Positions 22,114 to 29,515 of a stretch of 40,033 nt of DNA are shown in pieces; position 1 is the first letter of the stretch; every line of letters starts with the position of its first letter. The translations under genes were made by a program, and so were the position numbers. The notes beneath the pieces were generated by a model that searched no databases, was not told where the DNA came from, and saw only the letters and a program-made list of their open reading frames with translations. Source of the DNA: a virus; the IMG/VR virus record IMGVR_UViG_3300031746_000065, positions 1 to 40,033 of that record, one strand, 5' to 3'.

Positions 22114-24021
22114 TCATTGCGTCGGTATGGCCTCTGCCCCGCCAGGTTCTGGCGCGTAGGGCGTTGGGCCACCGAGTGCTACCTGCTGCCCAGTTCTCAT
22201 AAGGGTATTCGGGGCAGCTCCCATCGGAATTCCACTGGTACCCAACCCGCCCATTGGGGGCAACCCTATGGCTGCCTGAATCCCTGGCGGTAGGTTCGGA
22301 AGCAGCCTCTGAATCTCCTCCGGCGACATGATATTGTCCTGCGCTTGCAGTAAGTCGGCTCGCTTCATAATGTCTATGATGCGCTGTTGTCGCATGGGTT
22401 CCGAATACTCCACCGCTTCCAACTCAGCTTCGTCCAGGATTTCTTGCGGGTTCTCGTACTCGCCCAGTTCCTGAAGAGCCCACCGCTTGCCCAGGCCCAT
22501 GTCTATCGCCAACTTCATAGCGCCCAGGTTGGAGTTGCGGTCTATGAGCTTCGAGGTCTTCACCGCGGCTTCGATCCGGTTCACCTGGCCGGATATGTCG
22601 TCCGGGCTGAGCTTGACGACCTTTGCCCCCTTCTCTGTCTTGCGACCGAAGTAGACAGGCTCGTTGATCCAGTGACTGAGGATGGCCCGAAGAATCGCCT
22701 GCCCCACTCGCTTAGCACTCAGCGCGAGGTTGTCAGCAACCGTCTTCATGTCCCTGTCGAGCATCTGGCCCCGCAACCGCCAGGTCCAGGCAGGTGTCCC
22801 GCTAGACCCTTCGGCTATCTCCGCCCCCACGTTCGGGAGGCTCCGATCCATGAAGTAGAAGAGCTTTTGCCACAGCTCCTCGGCACCCGGCTCCGACTGC
22901 GACCAGGGATGAATGGTAAAGTCGCTGTCCTCGTAAGTGATAAGGGTGTTAGGGGACGACAGTTGCATGGTCTCGTACCCCTTCTCAACGCCATCCGGCG
23001 CTGCCCCCTTGATTCTGAGGTGCGGCTGGGGCATCGGCCATATCTCGCTGATCATCGCCTTCCGCGTGAGCTGGGAGTCCATCGCTACCCCTACGTCCTT
23101 TGCCTCCCTGAGCCACGGCTCCCAGCGCTTGTTCGGGTCTACTGAAGCCGTGGTCAGCGCTTCCACTAGAATCCACGGGCACATCTTCATCCCGTGGCGC
23201 CAGGGTGGCGTCACGAAGTCCTCAGTGGTCACGCTGTCTTCGCCCTGACCCTTGTACGCCGCACTCTGCGCCACCCACTCCTCGTCCACATACTCGTAGC
23301 AGGCCACGGTGTCGGTGGGGTCGTTCTCCTTGTCGCCGTAGGCGTCGCCAAACGTGTCTGGCCACTTCGTCCCTGCTTCTGCCAGGGTGATCTCCGTGAA
23401 ACGAACACCCTTGAGAACCCGGTACTGCTCCGTCACCAGGGCAAAAATCTGGTCGGACGGTAGGAAACGGATGGAGACGGGTGGGAGCATATCCTTCTTC
23501 CACTCCTCCCGCCGCGCCTTGTAGGCATCGACCCCCTCGTCAGTCGCTACAGGCTTCCCCGTCTTAGGGTCTTCCCCCTGGCCCCTCTTGGGATAGTCGG
23601 GTTCACCCGCCCAACGCTTCCGCTTGGGTAGTACCTCCACCCAGCCACGCCCGAAGACGCCGCTGTTCTCGACGGCAGGCAGCCAGAAGCTCCCGTACTT
23701 CGCCTCTATCGCCCAGGGCACGTTGTTCAGGAACGCTTCGATGTCCTCCGAGAGTCGCTGAGACGTGGCCCCCATCCCCGCCATGTGGCGGAAGATGGGT
23801 TTTGTAGCGAACGTCGCAACGAATGACTTGATCGCCCGCCGCGTCCACCCCGACCGGATGACGTGGGGCGTGTAGTTCGCTATGTCGGGCTCGCAGTGGG
23901 GTACGTTGTAGGTCATGGCGTCCAGGGCGGCCATCTCGGTGTCCTGGGCCGAGAGTTCGCTGTATTCGCCCTTCAGGAGGTCGTGCAGGTCGGTGATGTC
24001 CTTGAGTTCGGGCTTCTTCAT
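22114..24021 (-). CDS. Portal protein
   Basis: This 635-residue protein is the probable dodecameric portal, through which DNA enters and leaves the head. Portal-like features are a mixed N-terminal region, the 'WTRRAIKSFVATFATKP' helix, a central alpha/beta core and C-terminal helices (QEILDEAELEAVEYSEPMRQ) with a Gly/Pro-rich tail. The neighbouring terminase and scaffold-capsid block also agree. The start at 24021 (MKKPELKD) has GAGG at good spacing and overlaps the preceding stop as ATGA. A longer start at 24078 is less likely because it would overlap the small gene by 61 nt. Confidence 0.75.
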   Translation of the reverse strand: MKKPELKDITDLHDLLKGEYSELSAQDTEMAALDAMTYNVPHCEPDIANYTPHVIRSGWTRRAIKSFVATFATKPIFRHMAGMGATSQRLSEDIEAFLNNVPWAIEAKYGSFWLPAVENSGVFGRGWVEVLPKRKRWAGEPDYPKRGQGEDPKTGKPVATDEGVDAYKARREEWKKDMLPPVSIRFLPSDQIFALVTEQYRVLKGVRFTEITLAEAGTKWPDTFGDAYGDKENDPTDTVACYEYVDEEWVAQSAAYKGQGEDSVTTEDFVTPPWRHGMKMCPWILVEALTTASVDPNKRWEPWLREAKDVGVAMDSQLTRKAMISEIWPMPQPHLRIKGAAPDGVEKGYETMQLSSPNTLITYEDSDFTIHPWSQSEPGAEELWQKLFYFMDRSLPNVGAEIAEGSSGTPAWTWRLRGQMLDRDMKTVADNLALSAKRVGQAILRAILSHWINEPVYFGRKTEKGAKVVKLSPDDISGQVNRIEAAVKTSKLIDRNSNLGAMKLAIDMGLGKRWALQELGEYENPQEILDEAELEAVEYSEPMRQQRIIDIMKRADLLQAQDNIMSPEEIQRLLPNLPPGIQAAIGLPPMGGLGTSGIPMGAAPNTLMRTGQQVALGGPTPYAPEPGGAEAIPTQ

Positions 24022-24209
24022 GCTGTCCTCAGCTTCTTGCTCTTGCACCACGGCGCCCGGCTCGGGTCTCTGTGCCACCCACGATGCAAATGAGTCCTGT
24101 GATGCTCTCGTGCTGCCCTCTCAGGCCCCAGCCACTCACCGCCCTTGTGCTTGGTCGGCTCAGGTCCAACACCAAAGAGCCAGTGTAGAAAGCGCATGAT
24201 CCAGCTCAT
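24018..24209 (-). CDS. Small basic protein with N-terminal hydrophobic helix
   Basis: This 63-residue ORF begins MSWIMRFLHWLFGVG, a short hydrophobic or amphipathic helix. A His- and Arg-rich remainder follows. AGGAGG lies 4 nt upstream of the ATG, and start and stop both overlap neighbours (ATGA), which suggests real translation. The second half may be an incidental reading of a coupling region. Function is unknown. Confidence 0.45.
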   Translation of the reverse strand: MSWIMRFLHWLFGVGPEPTKHKGGEWLGPERAAREHHRTHLHRGWHRDPSRAPWCKSKKLRTA

Positions 24210-24550
24210 GCTTCCTCCTTATCCGGCCAGGGAAACTCGTTCCAGAGCCCAAACCCGCGTAGGAAGGCGTACAGAACTTCGCCTAGCCTTTGGACAGTCT
24301 TTTCCTCAAGCCCACTCTCAGAATAGCGGTTGGCCAGATGTACCAATTCGTGAAGAAGACTCGCATCTCGCCCGTCGAATGGCATTATGGCGTTGACCGC
24401 AATTTTCTGTTGGGCGTAACGAATCTGAGCCAAATCGCAAGTGAAATTGCCGTCCTCCATAGCCGTGTTATTAGGGTATAGCGCTACCTTATATTCTCTC
24501 CCCATTGCCTCCCGCGTCGTTGTCCACAAGGGTTGAGTCTCAGTGTCCAT
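24206..24550 (-). CDS. HExxH metallopeptidase-like small protein
   Basis: This 114-residue protein carries LLHELVHLANRYSESGLEEK, which contains the HExxH zinc signature, and then a helical segment (VQRLGEVLYAFLR). The pattern matches a family of tiny phage proteins with 'HExxH...GL' followed by a 'LYxxLK' helix. Several related phage families are fold relatives of the IrrE/ImmA and minigluzincin-type proteases. A direct proteolytic function is not proven. It lies between terminase and portal, with AGGGGG near its ATG. Confidence 0.65.
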   Translation of the reverse strand: MDTETQPLWTTTREAMGREYKVALYPNNTAMEDGNFTCDLAQIRYAQQKIAVNAIMPFDGRDASLLHELVHLANRYSESGLEEKTVQRLGEVLYAFLRGFGLWNEFPWPDKEEA

Positions 24551-24558
24551 AAGTCCCC

Positions 24559-25839
24559 CTAGACCCGTATCCCCGCCGTCCCTATCCTCGGCCTCGACGC
24601 AGGCGGCTCCACGAGGGCAGTTATGGCATAGCGAGAACTGTCGCAGGCGTGGTCATTCGCCTTCACCGGCTCATCAAGGAACTGGCCCGTCGTCCTCTGT
24701 TCGCGCCACTGGTACTGATACATCTCGGAGATCTGCTGGACTTGGCCCGGACTGAAGGTCAACCCAGGCTCGCCACCAGCCCCACGGCTCAGGAGCGAAC
24801 TCACGAGCTTGATCCCCAGGTTCACGTCCTTGACGGGGGCGGGACAGGCTGGTATCCCAGCCTTCACCATCGCCTCGATCTCTTCACGTCCCGATGGGTC
24901 GCAGTAGAACCGGCTGATCTTGTGCTCCTGCATGAGACTGCCCGCAGCCTCCACCAGATGCTCGATGGGGCAGCCTCGCTCGTAGAACTCGGCCATCCCT
25001 GCCACGTGACGCGATGCCTTGCGACCGTACACCTCGATGACCGAAGGGCTCGTGCCGCCGGAGAAGTCCACCCCAGCCACGACGCGGATGAACTCGCTCC
25101 GCGCTGGCGGCTCCTGAACGTGAACCGACGTGCTGAACATGGCATAGATGAGTCCTTGGAAGGTGACGAACTCGCCCTCGAGCTCCTGGCGCGCAAAGGG
25201 CGTGTCGCCGAATGAGTCCAGCAGGTCTTCGTAGTAGCCTCCAGGTAGGTAGGAGTTCTCCTTCGTCTTGACGTGGAACGCCTCGAACGTGGGCTTGTGC
25301 TCTGGCCCCCAGAGGTCGTAGCACCAGTTCTTGCCTCTGGGGGTAGATGTTACCCAACCCTGATGCGGGAAGTCCCCTGGTTGACGTAAGCGCTCCTGTA
25401 GGTTTCTGAACGAGCGCTCCTGGTCGCCCAGCGCCGCTTCGTCCATCCAGAACGCAGCTAGGAACTGTCCAGCCAGCATGTCGGGAGACATGAGGAGCGC
25501 GCTCCTGAGCCTGAACACCGACTTGTTATACCAGACGATATCCCTAGCTCCGGGGCTGCCCTGTAGAGTCCAGGCCGTCCCCTCTACAGAGCCTAGCTCC
25601 TGGCGCAACGTAGGGATCAGCACGTCCTCGATCATGCGGGCCGTGGGCTCGGTTATCAGGACGTACGCACCCGGATACCCCTCAGCGACGGCGATGGCCT
25701 TGAACAAGCCTGTGAACGTCTTAGAGGCACCCACACCGCCGAACATGCCGGGGTACTTGGCCCCAGACATGAAGAAGCCCGACTGACCGCCGGGCATCAT
25801 CGTGATGGTGCGCTTCTCTTCAAGGGTCGCGGTGGTCAT
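24559..25839 (-). CDS. terL: Terminase large subunit
   Basis: This 426-residue protein is the motor that packages DNA. The ATPase part has a Walker A-like GGVGASKT at residues 34-41, with Ser in the place of the usual Gly, and a Walker B LAAFWMDEA at 127-135, where Asp133 and Glu134 act in catalysis. The nuclease part (about residue 235 on) shows GVDFSGG, CDPSG and a last DHACDSSRYA with acidic residues for metal binding. GAGGGAGAC gives the ribosome site. It lies between the small zinc protein and the metallopeptidase gene in normal packaging order. Confidence 0.9.
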   Translation of the reverse strand: MTTATLEEKRTITMMPGGQSGFFMSGAKYPGMFGGVGASKTFTGLFKAIAVAEGYPGAYVLITEPTARMIEDVLIPTLRQELGSVEGTAWTLQGSPGARDIVWYNKSVFRLRSALLMSPDMLAGQFLAAFWMDEAALGDQERSFRNLQERLRQPGDFPHQGWVTSTPRGKNWCYDLWGPEHKPTFEAFHVKTKENSYLPGGYYEDLLDSFGDTPFARQELEGEFVTFQGLIYAMFSTSVHVQEPPARSEFIRVVAGVDFSGGTSPSVIEVYGRKASRHVAGMAEFYERGCPIEHLVEAAGSLMQEHKISRFYCDPSGREEIEAMVKAGIPACPAPVKDVNLGIKLVSSLLSRGAGGEPGLTFSPGQVQQISEMYQYQWREQRTTGQFLDEPVKANDHACDSSRYAITALVEPPASRPRIGTAGIRV

Positions 25840-26080
25840 GTCTCCCTCGATAGGCTGCTTGTCTCTCAGCGTTGTTACGATATTGCCTTGGCCTGCCCCT
25901 GTGCGTTACGTTATTCGCTTCCTTCCCACCCATTATTGTAACAAGGGGGGTGATGCCAGCGACTTGCGCTTCAGAGCCTTCAACGAGTCGCGAACCATAA
26001 CCAAGACAGTCGCCGCAAAGCTCTGTGAACCCAGCGTGAGAGCGGCCACAGTCAGGACAGCGATGGAATTTCCCCATCAT
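25820..26080 (-). CDS. Zinc-ribbon small protein
   Basis: This 86-residue protein starts with CPDCGRSHAGFTELCGDC, a four-cysteine zinc site. The C-terminal RGRPRQYRNNAERQAAYRG looks like a basic DNA-binding tail found on several phage proteins. AGGAGGC precedes the ATG, and the end overlaps the terminase start by 20 nt. It may help bring the terminase to DNA, but the role is inferred from position only. Confidence 0.65.
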   Translation of the reverse strand: MMGKFHRCPDCGRSHAGFTELCGDCLGYGSRLVEGSEAQVAGITPLVTIMGGKEANNVTHRGRPRQYRNNAERQAAYRGRHDHRDP

Positions 26081-26094
26081 GCCTCCTTCGGCAC

Positions 26095-26568
26095 TCAGAC
26101 ATCATGCCTCCCCGGATACGGCTTCGGCACCACAATCTCCAGGCGCAGCGGCCGGCGTTCGTCCCCGGAGAGCTCGAGCCGTTCCTTCTTGGCCCAGCGG
26201 TCGTACAGTTTCCGCTCCAGCAGCCAGGCCCGTGCTGTCCACTCTGGGCGGCTGAGGGTTTCAGTGACGGTGACTGTGCCGTCCTTCCGGGTGGTGGTGG
26301 TACGGCTGATGACCTGGCCGCCGACAGCTACGTCACGGATGCCCTCGACCTGCTCCTGCTCCCACTCAGCTTCGGCTTTTTTCACCGCGGCGTAGAAGTC
26401 GTGCTGCAGTCCAGCAGTGGCCTCCCGGCCGTCTTTGAGCCAGCGGAGAAGGGTAGCCCTGTCAACGCCGCCAAGTCTAGCAGCGATCTCCCGATAGGCG
26501 CCATTGCGAGTAGCGGCGACGATGCGCTCTTGTGATTCTGGCGTCAGTTTCAAGGGTCTACCTGTCAT
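26095..26568 (-). CDS. terS: Terminase small subunit
   Basis: This 157-residue protein has an N-terminal helix-turn-helix (ESQERIVAATRNGAYREIAA, then ARLGGVDRATLLRWLKDG) and a central helical region that would form the oligomer. The C-terminal half is basic and ends in VPKPYPGRHDV. It lies one gene upstream of the large subunit, as is usual for the DNA-recognition subunit. Its ATG overlaps the stop of a 31-codon ORF (ATGA), suggesting coupling. Confidence 0.8.
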   Translation of the reverse strand: MTGRPLKLTPESQERIVAATRNGAYREIAARLGGVDRATLLRWLKDGREATAGLQHDFYAAVKKAEAEWEQEQVEGIRDVAVGGQVISRTTTTRKDGTVTVTETLSRPEWTARAWLLERKLYDRWAKKERLELSGDERRPLRLEIVVPKPYPGRHDV

Positions 26569-26660
26569 AGCCCCCTCGGGTCCTTGTGCTCATAGAGCCA
26601 GCGCAGATAGAGCCAGATGCAAAGCTGTGTCTTGGCTTCTTTCGTTGGTATCTTGAGCAT
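26565..26660 (-). CDS. 31-residue ORF coupled to small terminase
   Basis: This short ORF reads MLKIPTKEAKTQLC, then IWLYLRWLYEHKD, a compact amphipathic helix. Its TGA overlaps the small-terminase ATG. It begins just past the T-run of a hairpin (26665-26704). No good ribosome site precedes it. It may be a tiny gene or a leader for the terminase message. Confidence 0.4.
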   Translation of the reverse strand: MLKIPTKEAKTQLCIWLYLRWLYEHKDPRGL

Positions 26661-26664
26661 ATAG

Positions 26665-26704
26665 AAAAAGCCGCCCCCATCGCATGAGACGACGAGACAG
26701 CGGC
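26665..26704 (-). terminator. Possible terminator or attenuator in late leader
   Basis: On the minus strand GCCGC (26704-26700) can pair with GCGGC (26074 in offset terms is not used; the strand is at 26674-26670), followed by five T residues at 26669-26665. The 25-nt interior pairs only partly. It lies about 20 nt downstream of the expected late transcript start and could attenuate late transcription before the terminase genes. Confidence 0.35.
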
Positions 26705-26729
26705 GTCGCTCCGGTATTCGATTACAGAT

Positions 26730-26758
26730 AGCGTACACCCACGAAACGAGGTTGTCAA
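26730..26758 (-). promoter_or_regulatory. Late-block promoter upstream of terminase genes
   Basis: A perfect TTGACA (26758-26753) is followed, 17 nt later, by TACGCT (26735-26730) as a weak -10. It lies in the gap between the last early gene (26787) and the terminase genes, so it is well placed to start the late operon. The weak -10 suggests that a phage activator or other control is needed. Confidence 0.6.
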
Positions 26759-26786
26759 TAGTAGCACAAAGTTCCTACGAAAGCGG

Positions 26787-27131
26787 TTATTCAGCACATC
26801 CTAGACGAGCGCAAGTAACCTCAGCCCCCACCTCTGCCAGCCTCTCGGCCCACCAGTCGAGGGGCTGGTGCGTTAGTATGAACATCCGCTGCCCCCAATT
26901 ATAGAGCGCCAGGTTCACGTCCAGGTAGGCCACGAAGGTCGCATCAAGAGCCGAGTGGTCTTCGTGGTCATGCAATCGCCACGGCAGAACACCATGCCAC
27001 GCACGAGGTCTTCGAGTGCCGATCTCGCGCAGGGTGTCGGAGCGGAAGGCTTTGACTGCATCGAAGTCTCGGAGATGGAGATGATACCACTGACTCTCTG
27101 CTTGGGTGCGCCATGTCTCAGAGCCGATCAT
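26787..27131 (-). CDS. Hypothetical 114-residue early protein
   Basis: This protein has a Trp- and His-rich N-terminal half (WRTQAESQWYHLHLRDFDAV), a central strand-helix (VAYLDVNLALYNWGQRMF) and a C-terminal WWAERLAEVGAEVTCARLGC. AGGAG precedes the ATG. It is the last early gene before the late promoter, and a repeated stem-loop (27153-27184) lies just upstream. No family is recognised. Confidence 0.55.
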   Translation of the reverse strand: MIGSETWRTQAESQWYHLHLRDFDAVKAFRSDTLREIGTRRPRAWHGVLPWRLHDHEDHSALDATFVAYLDVNLALYNWGQRMFILTHQPLDWWAERLAEVGAEVTCARLGCAE

Positions 27132-27152
27132 GCCTCACTCCTGATAAGTCCA

Positions 27153-27184
27153 GGGGGCGCAGCCATGATGGACAGAGCGCCCCC
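27153..27184. repeat. Conserved intergenic stem-loop, copy A
   Basis: GGGGGCGC at 27153-27160 pairs exactly with 27177-27184 around a 16-nt loop whose minus-strand sequence is TCTGTCCATCATGGCT. A second copy (29446-29487) keeps the stem and the loop core TCTGTCCATCAyGGC. Both lie in gaps between early genes, downstream of a stop and upstream of the next start. A protein-binding or RNA-processing site is possible. Confidence 0.65.
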
Positions 27185-27209
27185 ACCACAAACCGAGAAT
27201 ACCTCCTCT

Positions 27210-27437
27210 CTACATTTGGGCATTGGGAATGGCGCCGATGACGGTGTCGGTGAGGCGGATCACGTTGTCCCAGTCGAAGCCGACCTTCAGGAACTCAGTG
27301 GGGCCGCCCGGGAATGGGCGCTTGCCCCGGTGGTCAACGACGGCGATAGGGGTTGTCAGTTGGCTGTGCGTTCCTCGTGGGTAGCCATAATTTGGCGACT
27401 TTACCCAATTCGCAAACAGGCAAAGACCATCATCCAT
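27210..27437 (-). CDS. Hypothetical 75-residue early protein
   Basis: This protein begins MDDGLCLFANWVKSPNYG and has a VIRLTDTVIGAI strand near its end. It is slightly acidic. AGGAGG lies upstream of the ATG. It is followed by the conserved stem-loop copy A. No family is recognised. Confidence 0.5.
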   Translation of the reverse strand: MDDGLCLFANWVKSPNYGYPRGTHSQLTTPIAVVDHRGKRPFPGGPTEFLKVGFDWDNVIRLTDTVIGAIPNAQM

Positions 27438-27450
27438 ACTTGACCTCCTA

Positions 27451-27747
27451 TCATGCCACCTCCCGGATCACATCGCTAACGTCGTGCGCCACGATTGCTA
27501 GTCCTCCGGCCCGCCGGATGGCGTCGAGTTCGGCCTGTTGATGGGGCGTCGGCTGCTTGCCGAGGACTTTACACTCCACCGCGCCACCCTTCCCATTCAG
27601 TATGAAGAGGATGTCGGGTATACCTTTTCTTTGGCCAAACACCCGATCACCCTCCCGAGCCAGATGGCCTGTTACCCTGAAAACCCATGCCCCACGATAG
27701 AGTAGGTAGTCAACACAGGCGGCCACGATGTCACGCTCAAGAACCAC
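27451..27747 (-). CDS. VRR-NUC domain nuclease
   Basis: This 98-residue protein matches the compact VRR-NUC nuclease fold. It has GDRVFGQRKGIPDILFIL with the PD of the active site, then GGAVECKVLGKQPT, which contains the conserved E-x-K metal-binding signature, and PHQQAELDAIRRAGG. Such phage-encoded nucleases are related to structure-specific enzymes that cut branched DNA and may act as junction resolvases. It starts with GTG and overlaps the end of the upstream gene by 11 nt. Confidence 0.85.
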   Translation of the reverse strand: MVLERDIVAACVDYLLYRGAWVFRVTGHLAREGDRVFGQRKGIPDILFILNGKGGAVECKVLGKQPTPHQQAELDAIRRAGGLAIVAHDVSDVIREVA

Positions 27748-28177
27748 GGAACCAACCCTGTATTGTGGATGCAGATCTGCCGAGAAGGCCCCCTATGCGC
27801 TCGTAGCTCAGCCCCAGCATCCCCAGTTCAGTTGCTACCTCGCGCCTCAAGGCAGAGTAAGCCTTGGCGCTGCTTCTCAGATCATCCACCCCGGCCCCCA
27901 CCCTGCGGGCAGCGGCTTGGAATAACACCTCGTCCTCAAGGACTTTCTTCTCACGCTTCCGAGCGAATGTGGCGATGATGGCCTGCGAACCCTGGTTCAC
28001 CCGTTCTTCATAGCGTTCCGTCCGCGTGGGATCGGGAAGCCGGGGTGCGGCCCTGCCAGCAGGCACCTCGGCCATGAGCGCAAGTCTCTCCGTGAAACTA
28101 GGCCCTGAACCCTCATGCCCGCATTGAAGGCATGAGTCGCCTACTATCTGGCCTCGGATGCAGCGTGGGCAATTCAT
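27737..28177 (-). CDS. Zinc-ribbon and helix-turn-helix protein
   Basis: This 146-residue protein starts with a zinc ribbon (CPRCIRGQIVGDSCLQCG) and ends with a helix-turn-helix segment (YERIGGLLGRSASTIQGW). In between are basic helices. The combination suggests a DNA-binding regulator or replication accessory. The ATG overlaps the previous stop (ATGA) and its end overlaps the VRR-NUC gene. The precise role is unknown. Confidence 0.6.
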   Translation of the reverse strand: MNCPRCIRGQIVGDSCLQCGHEGSGPSFTERLALMAEVPAGRAAPRLPDPTRTERYEERVNQGSQAIIATFARKREKKVLEDEVLFQAAARRVGAGVDDLRSSAKAYSALRREVATELGMLGLSYERIGGLLGRSASTIQGWFRGS

Positions 28178-28473
28178 TCACCGACTCCGTAGATGGCGAC
28201 GCGCTTCCCCTCTTTGGGTTGGTAGTTTAGCCAGACAGGAATGTAGTCATCGTAAACGGGTTCACACATCGGACCAACAACCCGCCGGCGGAAACGCTGC
28301 GGCCCAGCCCATCCCTCCGCCAGCGGCTCTCCACCAGGGTCGGCTTCGAGGGCGGCGATTACAAACTGCATCTTCAACCTTGCGGCTTGTATGGCAGGGT
28401 AGGGCAGCATGAGAGAGCGCAAGTCCTCCCTAGCCGACTTCAGGTTCTCGGCCATCTCCTTGTGGTTGTCCAT
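28174..28473 (-). CDS. Hypothetical 99-residue early protein
   Basis: The N-terminal half is helical (KEMAENLKSAREDLRSL) and the second half is basic with strands (RFRRRVVGPMCEPVYDDYIP). GGAGG lies upstream of the ATG. Stop and start overlap the next gene. No family is recognised, although the position beside the initiator-like gene suggests a replication accessory. Confidence 0.5.
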   Translation of the reverse strand: MDNHKEMAENLKSAREDLRSLMLPYPAIQAARLKMQFVIAALEADPGGEPLAEGWAGPQRFRRRVVGPMCEPVYDDYIPVWLNYQPKEGKRVAIYGVGE

Positions 28474-28477
28474 TCAT

Positions 28478-28708
28478 TCACCTCCCGCAGGGCGGCATGT
28501 ATTCTCGCTTGTATCTCCCGCTGCCCTTTTCTAGTTTGCCAGTGAGCAGTCTCGAACATCGGTAGCAATACACGCTTGTTGTGAAGGGAAAAAACAGCGC
28601 CTTCTTGCCCGCCTCGATCTCGACGCTACAGTTGGTGCAATAGCGCGGCCTCTCTAGGAATACCCAGCGGTCAGGCGGTAGGTCCTTCAGGTCGGACAGA
28701 TCAGACAT
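28478..28708 (-). CDS. Four-cysteine zinc-binding small protein
   Basis: This 76-residue protein has CTNCSVEIEAGKKALFF, then YCYRCSRLL, a C-x2-C...C-x2-C zinc site, followed by a basic tail. Similar compact zinc proteins are common in phage early regions with unknown function. It overlaps the upstream initiator-like gene by 8 nt. Confidence 0.6.
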   Translation of the reverse strand: MSDLSDLKDLPPDRWVFLERPRYCTNCSVEIEAGKKALFFPFTTSVYCYRCSRLLTGKLEKGSGRYKREYMPPCGR

Positions 28709-29315
28709 GAGCCCTCACCTTCCAGCCTTCAGGAAACAGGGTATTGAGGTCTTGTTCTAACGTCTCAGGATCGTATTCCTTGTCTTCCATGCGGATCTCG
28801 CCTTCATGGTCCATGGTTAAAGCAGCAGGATCGTCGGAGGGGGGTAGGGGGGAAGATACCGCTTCTGCTTTACTTACCGCTTTTCTTACCGAAGAAGACC
28901 CTATACCGCTTTTCTTACCGGCTACCTTGGTGTCACCTTGGTCTACCATTGGTAAACCTTGGTCTGGTTTGAGGGTGTTGGGGCTATCTAGCGGGCAGGT
29001 TGGGAGTGTGCTCTTGGCCTCATTGGGGTGACATTTCTGGTGCTGGGAGAACGTTGGGAGCCAGACGCAACTCTTCCCGTTGATCGCATACCGGACGATA
29101 AGGCCGGTCTCAGCCAGCCTCACAAGCATGGCGTCCACGTCGAAACGCCGGTCATAGGGGAAGATCTCGACCCTGATCCGCGCTGGGCGATCCTCCAACC
29201 GCCCTTCGCGGTCGGCCAGACACCACAGGCCCTCAAAGAGAAGGCGGCACACCGGGGGCAAGTGCCCGAGTGCCTCGTTGCTAAAGAACCCTGGTTTCAG
29301 AAGACGCGCTCGCAT
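28701..29315 (-). CDS. Replication initiator/organizer-like protein
   Basis: This 204-residue protein begins MRARLLKPGFFSNEALGHLP and has RLLFEGLWCLADREGRLEDR followed by PYDRRFDVDAMLVRLAETG. This is the N-terminal winged-helix pattern of phage replication-organizer proteins related to DnaD-like initiators. The C-terminal half is a low-complexity linker, Ser- and Pro-rich, with an acidic end. It would mark the phage origin or load the host replisome; no helicase or primase gene is visible. The ribosome site is GGAG. Confidence 0.75.
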   Translation of the reverse strand: MRARLLKPGFFSNEALGHLPPVCRLLFEGLWCLADREGRLEDRPARIRVEIFPYDRRFDVDAMLVRLAETGLIVRYAINGKSCVWLPTFSQHQKCHPNEAKSTLPTCPLDSPNTLKPDQGLPMVDQGDTKVAGKKSGIGSSSVRKAVSKAEAVSSPLPPSDDPAALTMDHEGEIRMEDKEYDPETLEQDLNTLFPEGWKVRAHV

Positions 29316-29445
29316 AGTTCACTCCATCACTCGCACCACTGCGTAGCATCGGCCTTCGATTTCCTGGTCACATGGAGCGGGACACGGGAGTCCACACCAC
29401 CACTCGGTCGTACAGTCGGTTGGCCCCCACTGATGGCGAGCCCCC

Positions 29446-29487
29446 GGGGGCGCAGCCGGCCGTGATGGACAGAGCTAGCGCTCCCCC
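29446..29487. repeat. Conserved intergenic stem-loop, copy B
   Basis: GGGGGCGC at 29446-29453 pairs with GCGCTCCCCC at 29478-29487 with one bulged base. The loop core on the minus strand is TCTGTCCATCACGGC, as in copy A (27153-27184). The minus-strand sequence before each stem also shares a TAGArAGGAGG start. The 200-nt gap around it (29316-29515) has no convincing gene. Confidence 0.6.
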
Positions 29488-29515
29488 AGGGCTTACTCCA
29501 AGCCTTCCCTCCTTT

